Of a stretch of DNA of 64,000 nucleotides, positions 10,130 to 23,261 are shown one piece after another. Below the pieces are notes generated by a model. That model did not search any database. It had not been told where the DNA came from and saw nothing but the letters and a program-made list of their open reading frames with translations. The position numbers and the translations under genes were made by a program. This DNA comes from Paraphoma chrysanthemicola (taxonomy: Eukaryota; Ascomycota; Dothideomycetes; Pleosporales; Phaeosphaeriaceae): NCBI GenBank assembly GCA_020744225.1, contig JAGMWG010000012.1, positions 682,001 to 746,000 on the forward strand. Direction: 5' to 3'. Every line of letters starts with the position of its first letter. Position 1 is the first letter of the stretch.

Positions 10130-13100
10130 TTGGCGTGAACCACTGGGACTAGTAGTGAGCACAGAGTCTGGTAGGATGGATGCAAGAGGAAGTCGTTGAC
10201 GGTTGGTCTGCAGAACCAGTGGTAACGTGCCAGAGCGAGGACCGGTATATATCACAGCGGGCGCGGGGAGCGGTAGTGCGAGGGACACAGACGCCAAGGC
10301 GGTCGAGGAGTTATTGACTTGTTCGGGACGGGCAAGATGTGTGCGAGGATTCTGCTTTTGAGAGATGCGGCTAAGGCACTGGTGAGATGGTGGTCGGGGA
10401 CAGCTGGGGCGTCATGCGGCGCTCTGGGTGTCTAGCTGGGCCCTGAGCAGCAGCGGGCTAATGTAATCGCTGTCGAGGAGGCACACAAGCAGCGATGGCC
10501 CTTGAAGGGGACCAGATCGTCGGATTCGACAAGCACCCTGTCGCACATCGTGGCATGGCGTATGGCGCTGGTCCGGCGCCATCTGGGAGCGGCAGAAAAA
10601 CCAAAGCCGCGCTGTGCTTCGCAATACCATCCTGGAAACAGCCGTAGTGAATGCTGCCCCTTGCACCGCGCTCGCGCAGCCTGGTCGGGCGCATGGGGCC
10701 CTAGCCGTTGTGCTGGCGATTCAGGCATGCGCAGGGGCAGTGGTGCTGAGGACGAGTGTTTTGTCGACGTGATGGAGACAGTCATTGATACCCCCACCCC
10801 GCGCGATACTTGCACCGCGCGCCGTGGTCCCCTGCGTGCTGTAAAACCAAACATGGCCGGCACCCAGGCACCGCGGCCGTCAGCCAGCCCAGATGCCTCA
10901 CGTCGCCCCTCCAGGCAGCGGATTTCGCTCCATGCAGCGCTGGATGCTGCCCGCTGTGCGATGTCCCGTCACCCCGGTAGCAGGCGAGGACCATGGATGA
11001 GCTTGCTCGGAAGGCGCCCGGGACTTGAGAGGCAGCCGCGCCAGTCGCTCCTTCCTGTGGTGTGGTCGCACCTGCTGTACAGTACCTTCACTGTCACCAC
11101 CACGGGTGCCCATGGGTGCCCGTCACGCCCGGCCCTACCTCGTCCCTCCACGTCCATCGCGTTCGCTCGAAACGCCAGGACGTGTTCAAGACCAAACACG
11201 CACGATGCACGTTGCGGCCAGCGTCCGTCGATCAAACGGGTGCTGAGGCTGGCGGGGGCCCGGGCGCCATAGTGTGATCGTCACGGCCCTCTTGGTGGAG
11301 GACACGAGGTCGGCGAGGTGAGCTTGGCGCAACTCTCTCCTTTTCGGGCCTGTCGTTCTCGCGGCAGCTAGCGCCGACCGCACACACGACGATGCAGCGC
11401 CCACAAGTGCTGGTGTTTCTGCTGCACGCCAGCTCCAGATGCTGCAGCTGCAGTTTGCTGAGGCGCGCAGTGTCTGGCCTGCTGGTCCTTGTGTCGTGTC
11501 GTGTCGTCGTTTCGCGCGGCGCCGTTGCTGGCTGTGATCGGCCGGGGACACAGGCGAGCCCGCTGCGCTGGAAAACGCCGTCAAACGCCGTCCACTGAGC
11601 GCCTGCCGTTTATTTGAAATCACTGGCAGTCGCTGCCTGATTGGGAAGTCGCGGACGGTTTAGGAAGGGGGGATTGCCGCGGCTCGCCAACGCCTGAACG
11701 TTAGCCCGGCCACTGCTCGATGCACCACACATCGTCGCCCACCAGAGGCTCCACCCCATCGTCGTCGGCGAGATCCAGCACCCTTGACCTGAATTGGGCC
11801 TGTCCACAACGATCGCTGCCAGCCGTGGACAGCGAACTGCCCGCCAGCGTCCGCAACGGGCAGCCTAGCCAATGGAGCCGCACCGCAGCTCGCATCTTCG
11901 CCCTTCGCCCTCGTAGCTTCGCCCACGCTCATCGGTACGTACTGTCCTGTCCTGGCTGCACATCAATCACCTCGATTGCGCTGGCCAATTGCGCCATTGT
12001 TTGCCCTGTGGTGCACTACTCTATCTGATACCGGCCGTGAGACTGTCCCACGCTGCTGCCCGCGCCGGCTGCAAAAATAGATGCAGCCTCACTCGCGCTC
12101 CCTGTCGCTCCCACGCGACATCTGTCGGTTTCATTCAGGCTCAATTGCCCCGGCCCGACCGACGCATCGCCAAAGCCTGTCGTCGTGGCTGCGGCACAGC
12201 TGTGGCTGGTGTAGAGTCCGGGGAGCTCCCGTCGCTTTGGCTGCTTGTCGCACCACTACGCCCGACACGGCCTAGCGCGTCCCAAACGCTGAGTCTAGAG
12301 GGAACGGGACGCTCAAGTTCCGACGAAACGTTTCGTCACTCAGCAGCCTGCAGCTGCACACGCGCACCAAAGTAGCAACCTCGCCGTCCAGCTGCCTCAA
12401 TTTATTCGCCAGCCTTGGCCTTGCTCGACACCATCGCTTGCAGGACTCAACGGTCGCCATGGCCGATCCCTTTTGGGCCCGGCCAGCTCATTTGGGTGTC
12501 TGAACTGCAAAGACGTCAACAGTCGAAGAACCTCTTCCGTCCGTACACTAAGACGACTCTGCCAAGCGCTGAATCAGCACCCTGGTCCGTACTTTCTCAA
12601 CGCGAGCGCAACCCTGGCCATCAACCCAGTGCTCGCGTTCGGATGGCCGTTGGTGGTGTAGTTGGGGCCCGAGGTGGAGACTTGGTGCTCTCGCGAGTGC
12701 GTACCACAGCATGTCATCCATAAAGGCCGTCCCATCGGACATGGTGCTGCGATTCTCCTTGGTCGATGAGGTGGGAATCCCTGTCGTGCTTGCAACAATG
12801 GTTGGCTGTTTTTTACGTCAGGCGCAGCAAAAGCACATTGCGGCGCCACCATGAAGCCCTTGCTGCAGTTTCCCGTCACCTGGGACTAACGGTGGTTCCA
12901 ACTATTCAATTGTGGCTCACGTCGTGGTCGCCAATGCCTGCGCTTCAGGCGCCCCAAGGCAATGAGCGAGGCATGACTCCGGGGTCACGACAGCCACGCC
13001 TACTGCACTTCACCATCTCGTGCAACGCAAGCTGGTCGAGTCTGCTCCGAAGTTCCTCGGAGGTCGATGCTGCACCTGCTCCCGATTCCAGATTACTGTC

Positions 13101-16100
13101 CCCTGTGCATTTGTGGTGCTTTTCCGCCCCAGACGATCCGCGCTGCCAGCCGCTGCAAATAGTGTGCGACTCGTGCAATATTGGTTGTCAGTGTAGGATG
13201 AGCCTAGCAAGGACTACCCTCTTCTCTTTGCACATACATCACAAGATTTGCACGGGAGGAAGGGAAGAGGATTGATCCACAGATTGGCGCACGTCGACAA
13301 GAATTCCCCTGCAAGTGTCTCGATCCCATCTCCAATGCGACGCCGTCATGGACCCACTGGCTGGCGTCCTCAAGGCCGGAAATCCAACCCGACAAGCGGG
13401 TATTGGAGTCGGTGAGCAGTTCGATTACACCGTACGAAAGGAAACAGATCTGTGTTGTGGAACAGAAAAGGTCCAGCAAAACTCGACGCGTGGGTACAGC
13501 TGCGCAACAGGGAGTATGTAGTACACTCGAGACCGGTTTTTCCTCACTGCCCCACCATCACTTTGGAGAGCTCCACTCCGTGACGGGCTATGCGCCCCCC
13601 GACGAGGGTCAGCGAGAAGAAGTCCAGCCAGATAATGGACGCGAAGAAACATCACGTCAAATAGGGCCTTTTGCCAGGCACAAAGTCATGCTCGACATGG
13701 AGGAGTGCTCAGCGCGTCCCGAAAGTCATAGAGTTCGCAGGCTTGTCCCGATCCAGCCCGCGCTTTGGTTAGACAGGGAACCCTTGCTGCGATCCTTCAG
13801 ATCAGATTAACGAATGATCCGCACCGAGCCAATGGCCCTCTTCGCTGCAACAATCTTTGTGAAACTGCGCGCCAGCCCGCATCAGGGCTTACTTGCTTTT
13901 CCTGTCTGCCGCGCTATTTTCAAACGATCTCATTGGCGGGCCCAGAGTCCTCAATCCACATTATTGCGTCTGCTCTTGACCTTTACGAGATGGAATTCTC
14001 AGAATTACGGTTTCTGACAGCGGCACACCAACAGTCAAACGGATGCGTCGATCGTGAAGTGGTCCGTCAAAGTCGCTTGACCCAGTGAACCTCGCCGTTT
14101 CTCAAACACTGCTGGCCCTCTGGTGGTAGCGTCTGCACCGCTGTTTCGAACCGCCGATTAAATACACTTTCGACGAGTCTGTTGGGTTGCACTGCGCGCT
14201 TCCTGTTCTGCGACCGGCTGAGGGGCAGAGCGTTTTGCTGACTCGTCATCGACCCCAACTGCATGCTCTGCTTTAGCGTGCGAGTATGATGCGGCAGTTT
14301 GACTGGTCCAAGCAAGATGCGGCACGAACGAGGGAGCCGTTGTCCTGAGATCTGAGCGCGCACCGAATCGGATCGACGTGCCCCACACCCTGCCACCGAA
14401 ACCCCTTTCTCCCTTTGAGGTGACGATGAGCAAAAGCAAGCGTACTCACACTGCGATAGATCCTCCACACATGCTTCAGGATCGCCGGCCAAGACATTGA
14501 TGGAAACTCGTGTCTGCAGTTTGTCCGGGAACTCCCAGCAAGCCCATCGTGATCACTCCCATGTCAGTACCACAGCTCTTCTCCCGGCAGTCAACAATAT
14601 CACACTGCTATATAGGCACCTCGATTCGTCTTGCTGACTACCAAACCAAGTTTAAAGTAGCGCTCGGGCGTCGATCATGTCCCCCAATTGTCAGGGATTC
14701 GTCGCTATGCCATGACGGTCACTGTGGCGCTCTGACGACCTGGCCTTTTGCCAAGATTGCGACGACGAAAGTGCTGGCCGGGGCGGTTTGACGTCGCCGA
14801 AGTCACCGAATCGGTCACGGTCGTTATTGAACGTTAAGCCCTGCAACTAATCATGCCTCATTGCAGCTCGCGCCTGCCTTGCCTGTGATCGACGATCTCC
14901 TACAGCTATGTTGTACCAGACCGCAGTCTCGCCGTGGTCGTAGAAGAGGCCTGCTCACGAACTCGGCTGGAACATGTTCAGCGCTCGACCAATTCATGTC
15001 CCCTGGGCGACCTACCATCACGCCAAAGACTTTTGGATTAGGAGTTTCGACCCTAGTAACCTGTCAGATGTGGTCTCACCGACTTGAGCTTTCTCAATGG
15101 CTAATATCGTGGTCGAGAGGTTGATGAGACATACTGGGCCATGCTCATGCTGTAATGCGAGAAGGCCAGCCTTGTGGTTCACACATGCAATCTGCTAAGT
15201 GAGTAGTTTGGCGTTGCGTTTTTGCCTTTACATCTTGTCATCTTGCCCTCACACTGGCGAAGGCTGTTGCTGTGTCAGTGATAGCCAGGTACCTCACAGC
15301 TCGCTCCAGACAACAGCCGTCCTAGTTTCTCAACCTGTCGACTTCAAGCCCGTGTCCACAAGTGTCGGATGATTTGGCAGGACATTTCCAAGTCTCACCA
15401 CGCCCGAGCCAGGTGGTGTGGAGACCTTGCAGCGACAGCACATTGCTGCAGCATGCGCGCATCAGGAGCTCCGACTAAGAACATCATTGCCAGTTCGACG
15501 CTTTACAATGCAGCTGCCATCACATTGAAGCATAATGTTGAGCAAACGTGGTGTAGACGTCTCGAGAACAGCCTCACGCCATGAGCCTAGATTGATGTAC
15601 CTGCTTGCTACGCACGCGTGCTTCCAAGGTGGTCGGCCTATCACTACTTACTCCTGCAAGCGAGGATTCAAGGCACTGGCGGTGTTCCCCACTGCCTCTA
15701 GAATGCGGGCACAGTTTCTCATTAGCATCAGCAGACCTCCCATCACGGCCAGGGCACTAAGATGTTGAGAGCGAAGCCGCGCAGAAGTCGTTTATCAGCA
15801 TCGAAAGGCGCTATCCTGCGATTGAATGTAGGAGTGTCTTGTGTGGGCGTGTAGGCCCAGATCAGGTCCTGACAACCCCTCCGCTGCTTTACCACCGGTG
15901 GTGCTGGAAGAAACCTTGTTGTCGCTGTTGTCCTCGATCACCTCGGGATGTAATTGACGGATCTGATCCGTAGCACAAAAAGCAAACGGTATCACTCGCT
16001 ACATATCTCACACCGCTAACGAACGAGACACACTGTCATCATCTCTATTGCGACTGAAGCACAGCACTTGTAGCGAACAATGGATGCTTCCACGACACCC

Positions 16101-19045
16101 TTGGGCTGCCCTTCGCTGGCTATCTCGGCTCGATGCACATCAGGGTTATTTTCAGCTAGTTAGAGTCATATGTAAGCTGAGCATACATGGCTAACAGAGC
16201 CAGTCATGTAACCACCATTGGACTTCATGGTACATTCGCCCTATCAAACGCGGCCAGCCTTACTCGTCTCCAAGACCCAGTCCTTGTCTTCTAGACCTCA
16301 AAACACCAGGACTGCTCTTCTCATCATTGCACGCACCCGTTCGGGCCTTACGTGGAGCTCAACAACAATGCGGACCCCAAAAGCACCTCGATTCAGCAGT
16401 GCAGGGTCGAAAAAGCTTTTCGCAATGAGATCCGGTGCATCAAATTGATTGCCTCAGAGGCAAAAATACAAACTCGTCCCGAGGTTCGACAAAGTTCCGC
16501 TCCCCAATGTTACGCCAGTGAGTTGCACAGCCATGCAAGGACCAGCACACCATAACTCATCTATTAAACGGAAAACATCCGTGGCGCTGGTCGTAGTACG
16601 TGCCTGTACGCTCGACAAGGACCAGCATCTTTGGGTATTCGGTCCGCCAGGCCCAAGCGCACATATAAGTGTAGTGCTCCTATATGACAATCACACTTGA
16701 TAACTGGCATGACACGGGGTAATCCTCGGCCACTTCAGTCGCTGCACACCGATCACGCTTGTTAATGGGACATCGTCACATTCGAGACTGGACGTATACT
16801 GCGAGTGTGTCGCTGGTCCACATAAACCTTGTTCGGCACACCTGCGCCTTTGGCTCAGCAACATGGACTGGCATGTCAAGGCGCCTAATAGCCGTCATTG
16901 CGGCTTGCATCGAAAACAGGGTCAGTCCCTTGGGAGAGGTTCATACAACAGTGGCACAGTGCAGGCGTTCCACGAAGTCCGTTGTTGAGCCGTTATCGTG
17001 CCTGCCCGGCGGAGCATCCACGTTCCCAGCAACACGGTCAGCTCGACATGGTGTATCCGGAGGGTAATGCCAGACAACTGTGACGTCGATGATTTGCGGG
17101 ATAAATATAGTGCTGTGCAACCTTCCAGCTCGTCTCAGACGTGGAGTAACGCAAACAAGCTTCCCCACACGCTCATCGACACGCCCTGCAATTTCGCAGG
17201 CACCCATGCGCTGCTGACTTTGTACTGCACGAGCGACAACTAGCAAACAGCAGCGTCAGGGCCCTGGATTAACGGTTGAATGCGAGAAGGTCTCGCTGAA
17301 ACGCGGCTCATCTCTCAACACCCCACATCAGCATCCAGTGCACTTGCCTGCGCGACATGCTCTGATCCCCGCTAAGGTCTGCCCTTGCCTCGCTCCTCGC
17401 CTAGCAAACACCATCGAGCTGCCACATTCATTCAGCTGCATCCGCATCTGCAGCTACCTTGACCAACGCGAAACCATTCGCGCATGTTCTTCGCGTCTTC
17501 CGGGCCCGTCAGCCAGTGTCTGGAAGACGCGATACGAACCCGAGCCCTTGCCCTCGGGACCACGCCGCCGTGCCACAAAGGTCTTCCTTTTGCCAGAGGT
17601 CGCACACCAGATGCGGCGAGGGCCACGCGACGTCTGACATGACGCGCCGGGGACCGTGGGTTCGCGGCAGACTGACAATGTCTCAGACTTTCTCGCAACC
17701 ATCTGCATTCCTTCCAACTCTATGCACAGTCGCGTAGACATTGTCGCTTACATCGTTCCGACAAAGCGCAGCCACCCAGGTTCGCCTGATTTTACCTCAT
17801 ATCATGAGCAGTGTCTGAAAGAGGTGCGGCCCGGCGCGGATGGGATGATGAGGCGGCTGACACGAGGAATCGCTCGACAGCGGGGTACAAGAACGACAAG
17901 CGAACAACCACAATCCACGAGGTAGGAAAAACCGTTACGCAACGCTAACCCGCTATTTATAACCGAGATTCAACCATCATTTCAATGCCTCTGTGCTCGC
18001 GCACCAACCCGAGGCTCTGCCGTGCTACATTTCGCACAGCAACCTCCAATCTGCGGGCTTCGAGCGAAACCGAGGCTCGGTTCACAGAAGAGAAGAAAAA
18101 GTGGAGCGGATGCGAGCATCCTAGGGCGACTTCCTACCATCCCTTGCACGCTGCGATGCGAAACGCTCACGGTCGGTCGGAGCAGCGCATCTCACCCTCG
18201 CGTGCAGATGCGGGACCTGGCTCCCACGCGCAAGGCTGCTGATGCTGCCACGGCGGCGCCGACCAGATTTTTTGGCCCGTCCTGTGGGGTGTGTCAGACT
18301 GCTGGGATGCAAGATGGCTCTGCGCCGGTGAAGTGGTAGGTGAGGCGCATTGTGCCCTTGTCGGAGGAGTGCGCCGGTAAGCCTCAGTACCTCGCGTTGT
18401 CTTTTTGTTAGTCACGGCCACGATAGGGGCCGCCGTCTACGAGTAAGTTCTCAGGGCCGTAATCGAGAAGTTATTGACGCTCGACGGACTTTTGAGGCCA
18501 AAATACCGATAGGCGTTGTTGCAAGGCTGAGCGAGCACCACACGACAATTGGCTCCCAGCAACGAGGTAAGCTAGCCATCGACGTGCAGACGGCCGCCGC
18601 GTGGTAAGTCGTCCGCTTTGCAATCTTTCTCAGGCCACTCCTGCACGCATGTCCTGCTTTCAGCTGCCATGTGCCCTCCTTCGAGTCGCATCCCCGCGTG
18701 CAAAATCTCTTTCCAGCCAACGGCTATCCCGGATTGCGCGACTTGGAGCGCCAACACAAGCGACCGTTGATGTGGAGAGCTGGAACGGCGGCTCGGCGGC
18801 TCCGTTCTCCACTGTAGACGTATTCTCTCTCCATCCGTGGTTGGTGGGTTGTGGTGTGTGCCAATTGGGAAACTCCTGACGTGCGAATGCGTCGTCGCAA
18901 TCCAAATGCACTCTCGACGTGCAGACCCAGCATCCTTCGCGCAGCCCTCAGCATGGAAAACTTCGCTCCGCGGTCCTGACGCCCGTCGCCTCCTACCCAC
19001 AGACATCGCTACTGCAACGGGCAACCGCTCGCCATTCCGTCTCCA
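10130..19045. other. long GC-rich gene-poor region upstream of the Myb gene
   Basis: Nearly 9 kb without a recognisable protein. Many frames are open, the largest at 10502-11272 (plus strand, 256 aa), but they are Arg/Ser/Pro-rich, overlap on all frames and carry no domain, as expected of GC-rich noncoding DNA. It could contain the Myb promoter and leader, long noncoding RNAs, or very diverged genes. I saw no tRNA, transposase or reverse transcriptase motif. Confidence 0.45.
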
Positions 19046-19573
19046 CTACCCGCTCTCCTCGGACCACGCAATCGCGACAAAGCCAGTGCCGAGGCTGAAT
19101 GAGGACGGCGAAGTGGGCCATGAGAGGGACGATACCATGTGCGCTGGCTGTCTTTGACCGTTGTGGTCAAGGGCGATTGGGATTAGCGACGAAGATCGCA
19201 CGTTTACGGACCGCGGCGCAGCGGTTCTGACTCGGCGGGCGTGCGGATCGTCGGATTGGCTGGTATGTTTACGCAAATCTTCTAGATAGTGAGGATCGTC
19301 TGTGTTTGGCAACGGCATGTATTGGATGATTGTGATGAGTGGTGGATCTGTGACAGGGCGATCCGGATTGCGGCACGTGGATGCATGGACTTGATAGGCT
19401 TTGCGCACAGAAGGTGGGATGGCTGAGCACTTTGGGCATAAGGGTACTCCCGTCGGCGAGGTGCTTATGCGTCGTTGAGCACAGCAATGCGTGCATAGGG
19501 TCACACGGCAGCATCGTTTGATAGCCTCAGGAGAGTAGGTTTGTGAGGCGACCACATGCACGCCGCCAGTCAT
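19046..19573 (-). CDS. hypothetical protein with RING-like Cys cluster
   Basis: A 175-aa frame with a compact Cys cluster near residues 20-50: CC-x4-C-x2-CC, then PLCPKC. The spacing recalls the second half of a RING/treble-clef zinc site. The following segment is Pro/His-rich. The first Cys pair of a RING would have to come from an upstream exon, which I could not place. Treat the zinc-finger idea as a hint only. Confidence 0.35.
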   Translation of the reverse strand: MTGGVHVVASQTYSPEAIKRCCRVTLCTHCCAQRRISTSPTGVPLCPKCSAIPPSVRKAYQVHASTCRNPDRPVTDPPLITIIQYMPLPNTDDPHYLEDLRKHTSQSDDPHARRVRTAAPRSVNVRSSSLIPIALDHNGQRQPAHMVSSLSWPTSPSSFSLGTGFVAIAWSEESG

Positions 19574-21112
19574 GTTCCAGCGCTTGCGTCAATCACCAGC
19601 ATTTACTGCATCCGTCACTTTCGGCCCGATGGTCATGGGCAAGAAGAAAACTGCAAGCGAGATGCCGCGCTACGTTGACCGGATGTCGCGGTCGCTTTGC
19701 CCATGAGACGTTCGCGCAGGAGGGTTTGATGTCGTTGGGAGCGTCGGATGGTGGGCTATGTCCGTCCGAGCAGCTGGAATGCTCGTCTCGTTGCGTAAAG
19801 GAGGAATTTGGAAGGCGTATTGTCCCTTCACATGCTCGAGTTCAGTTAAGGTTCAGTGCCCTGCTTCAGAAGCGTGCAATTTCTGACATCTCGGCAACTT
19901 ACATGGACGTAATATAACGTAGAAGGCAAATGCAAATAATAGCAGAAGATGAGGCTGTTCATTAAACCTTACCATTTTGTTCATCACATCTTACTTGAAT
20001 GCGACGTGGTTTGCTTGTGACCTTCGTTTGCACATCGGCACTCAATTGGCACGCTTTTGGCAGGGAATTGTTGGTTGCTTGACTCTACTCACGGGAAGAA
20101 GAGAGAGAGGATGTCATGCCTACAAGCTTGATACTGTGATGTGTAACGTGCCAACCTCTGATTAAACTAGCAGTCTCGTCCCGCGTTTATCGGATACTAC
20201 TTTCCCATTACAGAGTTAAATACTCTATGGCTTTCCACTCAACTTACACGCGAGCAATCCCCGCTCTGTATCGGTCGAAGGGCGTTCATTATACCTATAT
20301 ATGCTAGGAATAAGTACGCGTCATGATCTTGCACCATGTCAATTTTACAGCGCTTTCTCTGGTACTCCCTGAAAGTCCAGAGCTAGTCAATCATCACTTT
20401 CGCGAAGATTTTACATCTTTATGATTGGGAATGACAAGATTATCTAAAATTATCTAGCTAGGCTCCGATCAAGCGGCGAGATTCTCGGATTGATAATCGC
20501 AATGAATCAGGCAAATGCAGATCGAGATCCCCCCTTCCGAAGACATGGAGTAAGTAATTGGCAAAGTCGTGGCGCAAGAAGTTGCAGAGGGAAAGCTCGG
20601 CCGAGGATTGGTAATCGTCTTGGGACTAAGGAGTGCTGTTTCTTGCGGACGAAGGTGCGTGCCATGGTTTGGCATGCATGGTAGGTTGTTTTGAAGAGTG
20701 TGGAAGGTAAGCTCAGAGTGAATCTACAGAGTTTGGGTGTCGAAATCGATGGGGTTTGTGATAAATATTAGGAATGATGGTGTTTTGTGTATTTAGTTGA
20801 CGGTTTTTATTTCGTCTTTTGGGATTAGGATTAGCGCAACTAGAAAGAAGGAAATTAGGTAGAAGAGAGATGAGATTTCGAGGTGATTTAGAAAGAGAGG
20901 ATGATTGTTCTTAATGTAGAACCTTTTTTCTTTATTGAGATAGAATTAAAAAGTGGTGGGAAGATAGTTTTGTCAATCTCAAAGTTTTGCCATAGTCATT
21001 ACGCATGCCATCATTCCGTTAATTCGCGACAAATTCGTACCACAGTGTTCTTTTACCTCTGCCTACGTCCTGGAAGAATACTAGGTGTGCAATGGTGACT
21101 AAAATAGACACT
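19574..21112. other. intergenic, AT-richer left border of the accessory island
   Basis: No gene seen. Base composition drops in GC from about 19.9 kb onward compared with the 10-19 kb block, and short AT-rich repeats appear around 20400-20460. Confidence 0.4.
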
Positions 21113-21427
21113 TCACATATGTTTACTGGCTATTGCGCTCCACGATGGCGGATCGCATACACTGCCATAATCCTGGTCGGTCACGTTAGTTAACGGCACA
21201 CGTGCATAAGTGGAGAGCACGAAAATATTACTTTCACACCCTTGGCTACTGAAAAGGAGGATGTCACGATTACCTAAGTAGACCTTCACTTCCTCCAATT
21301 TGACTACGAGACAGACCGTCACCCCTTCAACTTCTGCTTCGTCGTTCACCTCGACAACACTGTCGTGGCCATTGCGGGTATCTGGCTTTCCGTTCTCTGG
21401 GACAGAGGTGATTCCCGCCGACGTCAT
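21113..21427 (-). pseudogene. fragment of an unrecognised island gene family (copy 1)
   Basis: A 104-aa minus-strand frame whose middle matches a frame at 34631-35131 on the other strand. Shared positions include RN-x-HD, DEA, the run LVV-x-L-x-E, a Phe/Gly/Glu block and LST. I recognise no named domain. It lacks obvious flanking exons, so it is probably a remnant of a dispersed family. Confidence 0.45.
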
Positions 21428-21964
21428 CGAGCGCTCAACGCCATGCCAGCTACCTAGGTAAAAAGAGGGACTAAATTTAGATGGAACCGCCCAGTCAGGG
21501 GCAAGGAACTACTGGATGGAGACTCCATACAACCCAGAACCGTGTCATCCTGATGCTGCAGGGATTTCACTCTCGTCATTTCGAGATTCTGTGCTTGCTC
21601 ACTGGAGGCGCTATGCCGGCTCCGCTCTCGCGGCTGATGCAGACGGTGGCCGCAAAGTCACCCATTCAGCAATTTCTTTGATAAACGTGAGAGAAATCTC
21701 TTTTCAAGACTTGAATCTGCAAGTGAAAGAGCGCCGGCCCTCTTTCTGACACAGGCGATATATATGAACTCACCGCCGCCTCCAGATCTTACACCAACCA
21801 TCCTTCTCCTCCTCTCTCCCAGAACCACGCTGAACCCACCAAGACGACACGTACGACACTATCATCAACTAACCAGTTCTCATCGTCCCTGAAGTCGCCC
21901 CATCATCAAATATGATTCTCTTCGCACCTCAACAACTCCGCTCACGGCTGAGTACGATCGTGTC

Positions 21965-22528
21965 ATGAATCGTGACGTTCTCGAGGACGCTCCAAGGTCA
22001 AGTAAAGAATTCGCGGATATCATGAGAGCGATGTTCTTTCGATTTGGGTACGTGTCGATCGTGGATGACAACCGCGAACTCACTGGGCCGCTCCTAAAGC
22101 AGTCCCTTATCAACAAGTACGATAGGCCCAACACTGGGGTTATCGCAAGCATCCGCAAGATGGTGAACGGGGATACATACAGCAAGACATCATTCATAAT
22201 GCGCTTTGTGGAAGGCATTATCTCCAAGGAGAGCTGCTTTGTCAAGATCACAAATTGGCATCTGCATGCAAAGGCTTGCCGCCTGAATGGTGACGACGTC
22301 AAGGCAGGCGAGTACGAAGACGCGATCGCCGATCTCCAAGAAAAGATCCAGAAGGCATGCCGTCAAGCTTACAAAGATGCTTCCGAGGTTGTCGAAGCCA
22401 GCGGCCCATGGAAGAAGGTCAACGATGCCAAGATCCAGCGCGACTTCTTGCGCCCGAAACTTGACGACGTCGTCCAGCCAGCTTTTGCGGGCTTCCAGAT
22501 GAACACTGCTGCGAGGCTCTGGCACTGA
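21965..22528 (+). CDS. hypothetical 187-aa protein
   Basis: An intact single-exon frame starting at ATG 21965, with balanced amino-acid use and amphipathic helices, including an Ala/Lys/Glu-rich coiled-coil-like stretch (YEDAIADLQEKIQKACRQAY). It contains no signal peptide, membrane span or known motif. An upstream TATA-like AT-rich segment (about 21750-21770) and CT-rich leader (21780-21900) look like a fungal promoter. It is one of the few uninterrupted genes in the island; function unknown. Confidence 0.6.
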   Translation: MNRDVLEDAPRSSKEFADIMRAMFFRFGYVSIVDDNRELTGPLLKQSLINKYDRPNTGVIASIRKMVNGDTYSKTSFIMRFVEGIISKESCFVKITNWHLHAKACRLNGDDVKAGEYEDAIADLQEKIQKACRQAYKDASEVVEASGPWKKVNDAKIQRDFLRPKLDDVVQPAFAGFQMNTAARLWH

Positions 22529-23261
22529 TCATGACACCGCTTTTCTGTTGCGATCGGCCTGATCGCCGGAGCTTCTAGAAGCGGCAACTGCATCCTGATG
22601 TGTAGGCTTCGTCTGTTGGTTTAGTTGCTACGGTTGTCGACATTCCGTAAGTGTTTAGACTTGCTGTAATCACAATATACTGACACTGTTACAGTGCTTC
22701 CAAGATTATTAAACATCTCACAAGGAGGTGTGCGTATCGATTCCTAGCGGTTGCTGCGTTCTCCCGGATTGTCTGATTGGAATTTTGTTGTCCAATGCTC
22801 CTGAAGACCCTCGGAAATGTTTACGATCATGTTGCAAACTGTACGAGGTATTGAAAACCCTCTCGCTGCTAGAGTGATTACGCAATGGCTCTTGGACTAT
22901 ATGCGAGTATATCTAAACTACGCGGTAGGTATAAATTGGCTCTCAGATACTGATAAGGCTCTCAGTCGGAGAAACATATGTCAGGAATGCCTCGCATGCA
23001 ATTATGGAGTTCTGATTATCTATCTGTCCAGAAGACTGCTGTATGTGCTTGTGCTCAATTTGATCGAGTCACTCAAGCTTGAGCTGTGCGGCGTCACACG
23101 GTATTAAGGCCAAACGCAGCATGCTTTTACAGCAGGAAGGTTGCACGAAGACACCGAGAAAGCACAACCCCTGGACACGAACTTGCCAAAATACAATAGA
23201 AGTATCCACCAAGATATGAAAAGATGGTAACGCATTGGAAAAGTCGAATGCTTGGCCGCAG
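22529..23261. other. intergenic, nothing recognised
   Basis: Only short AT-rich frames without protein-like signatures. It follows the 187-aa orphan and precedes the 3' end of the decayed CCCH-like paralogue on the other strand. Confidence 0.4.

Noticed and set aside
10502..11272. 256-aa plus-strand open frame in the gene desert
   Set aside because: Arg/Ser/Pro-rich, several frames open on both strands over the same interval, no domain, no promoter or splice logic: typical of GC-rich noncoding DNA.
20212..20226. Small palindrome AGAGT-taaat-ACTCT as operator or terminal repeat
   Set aside because: A 5-bp arm is expected by chance in AT-rich DNA and no partner copy was seen.
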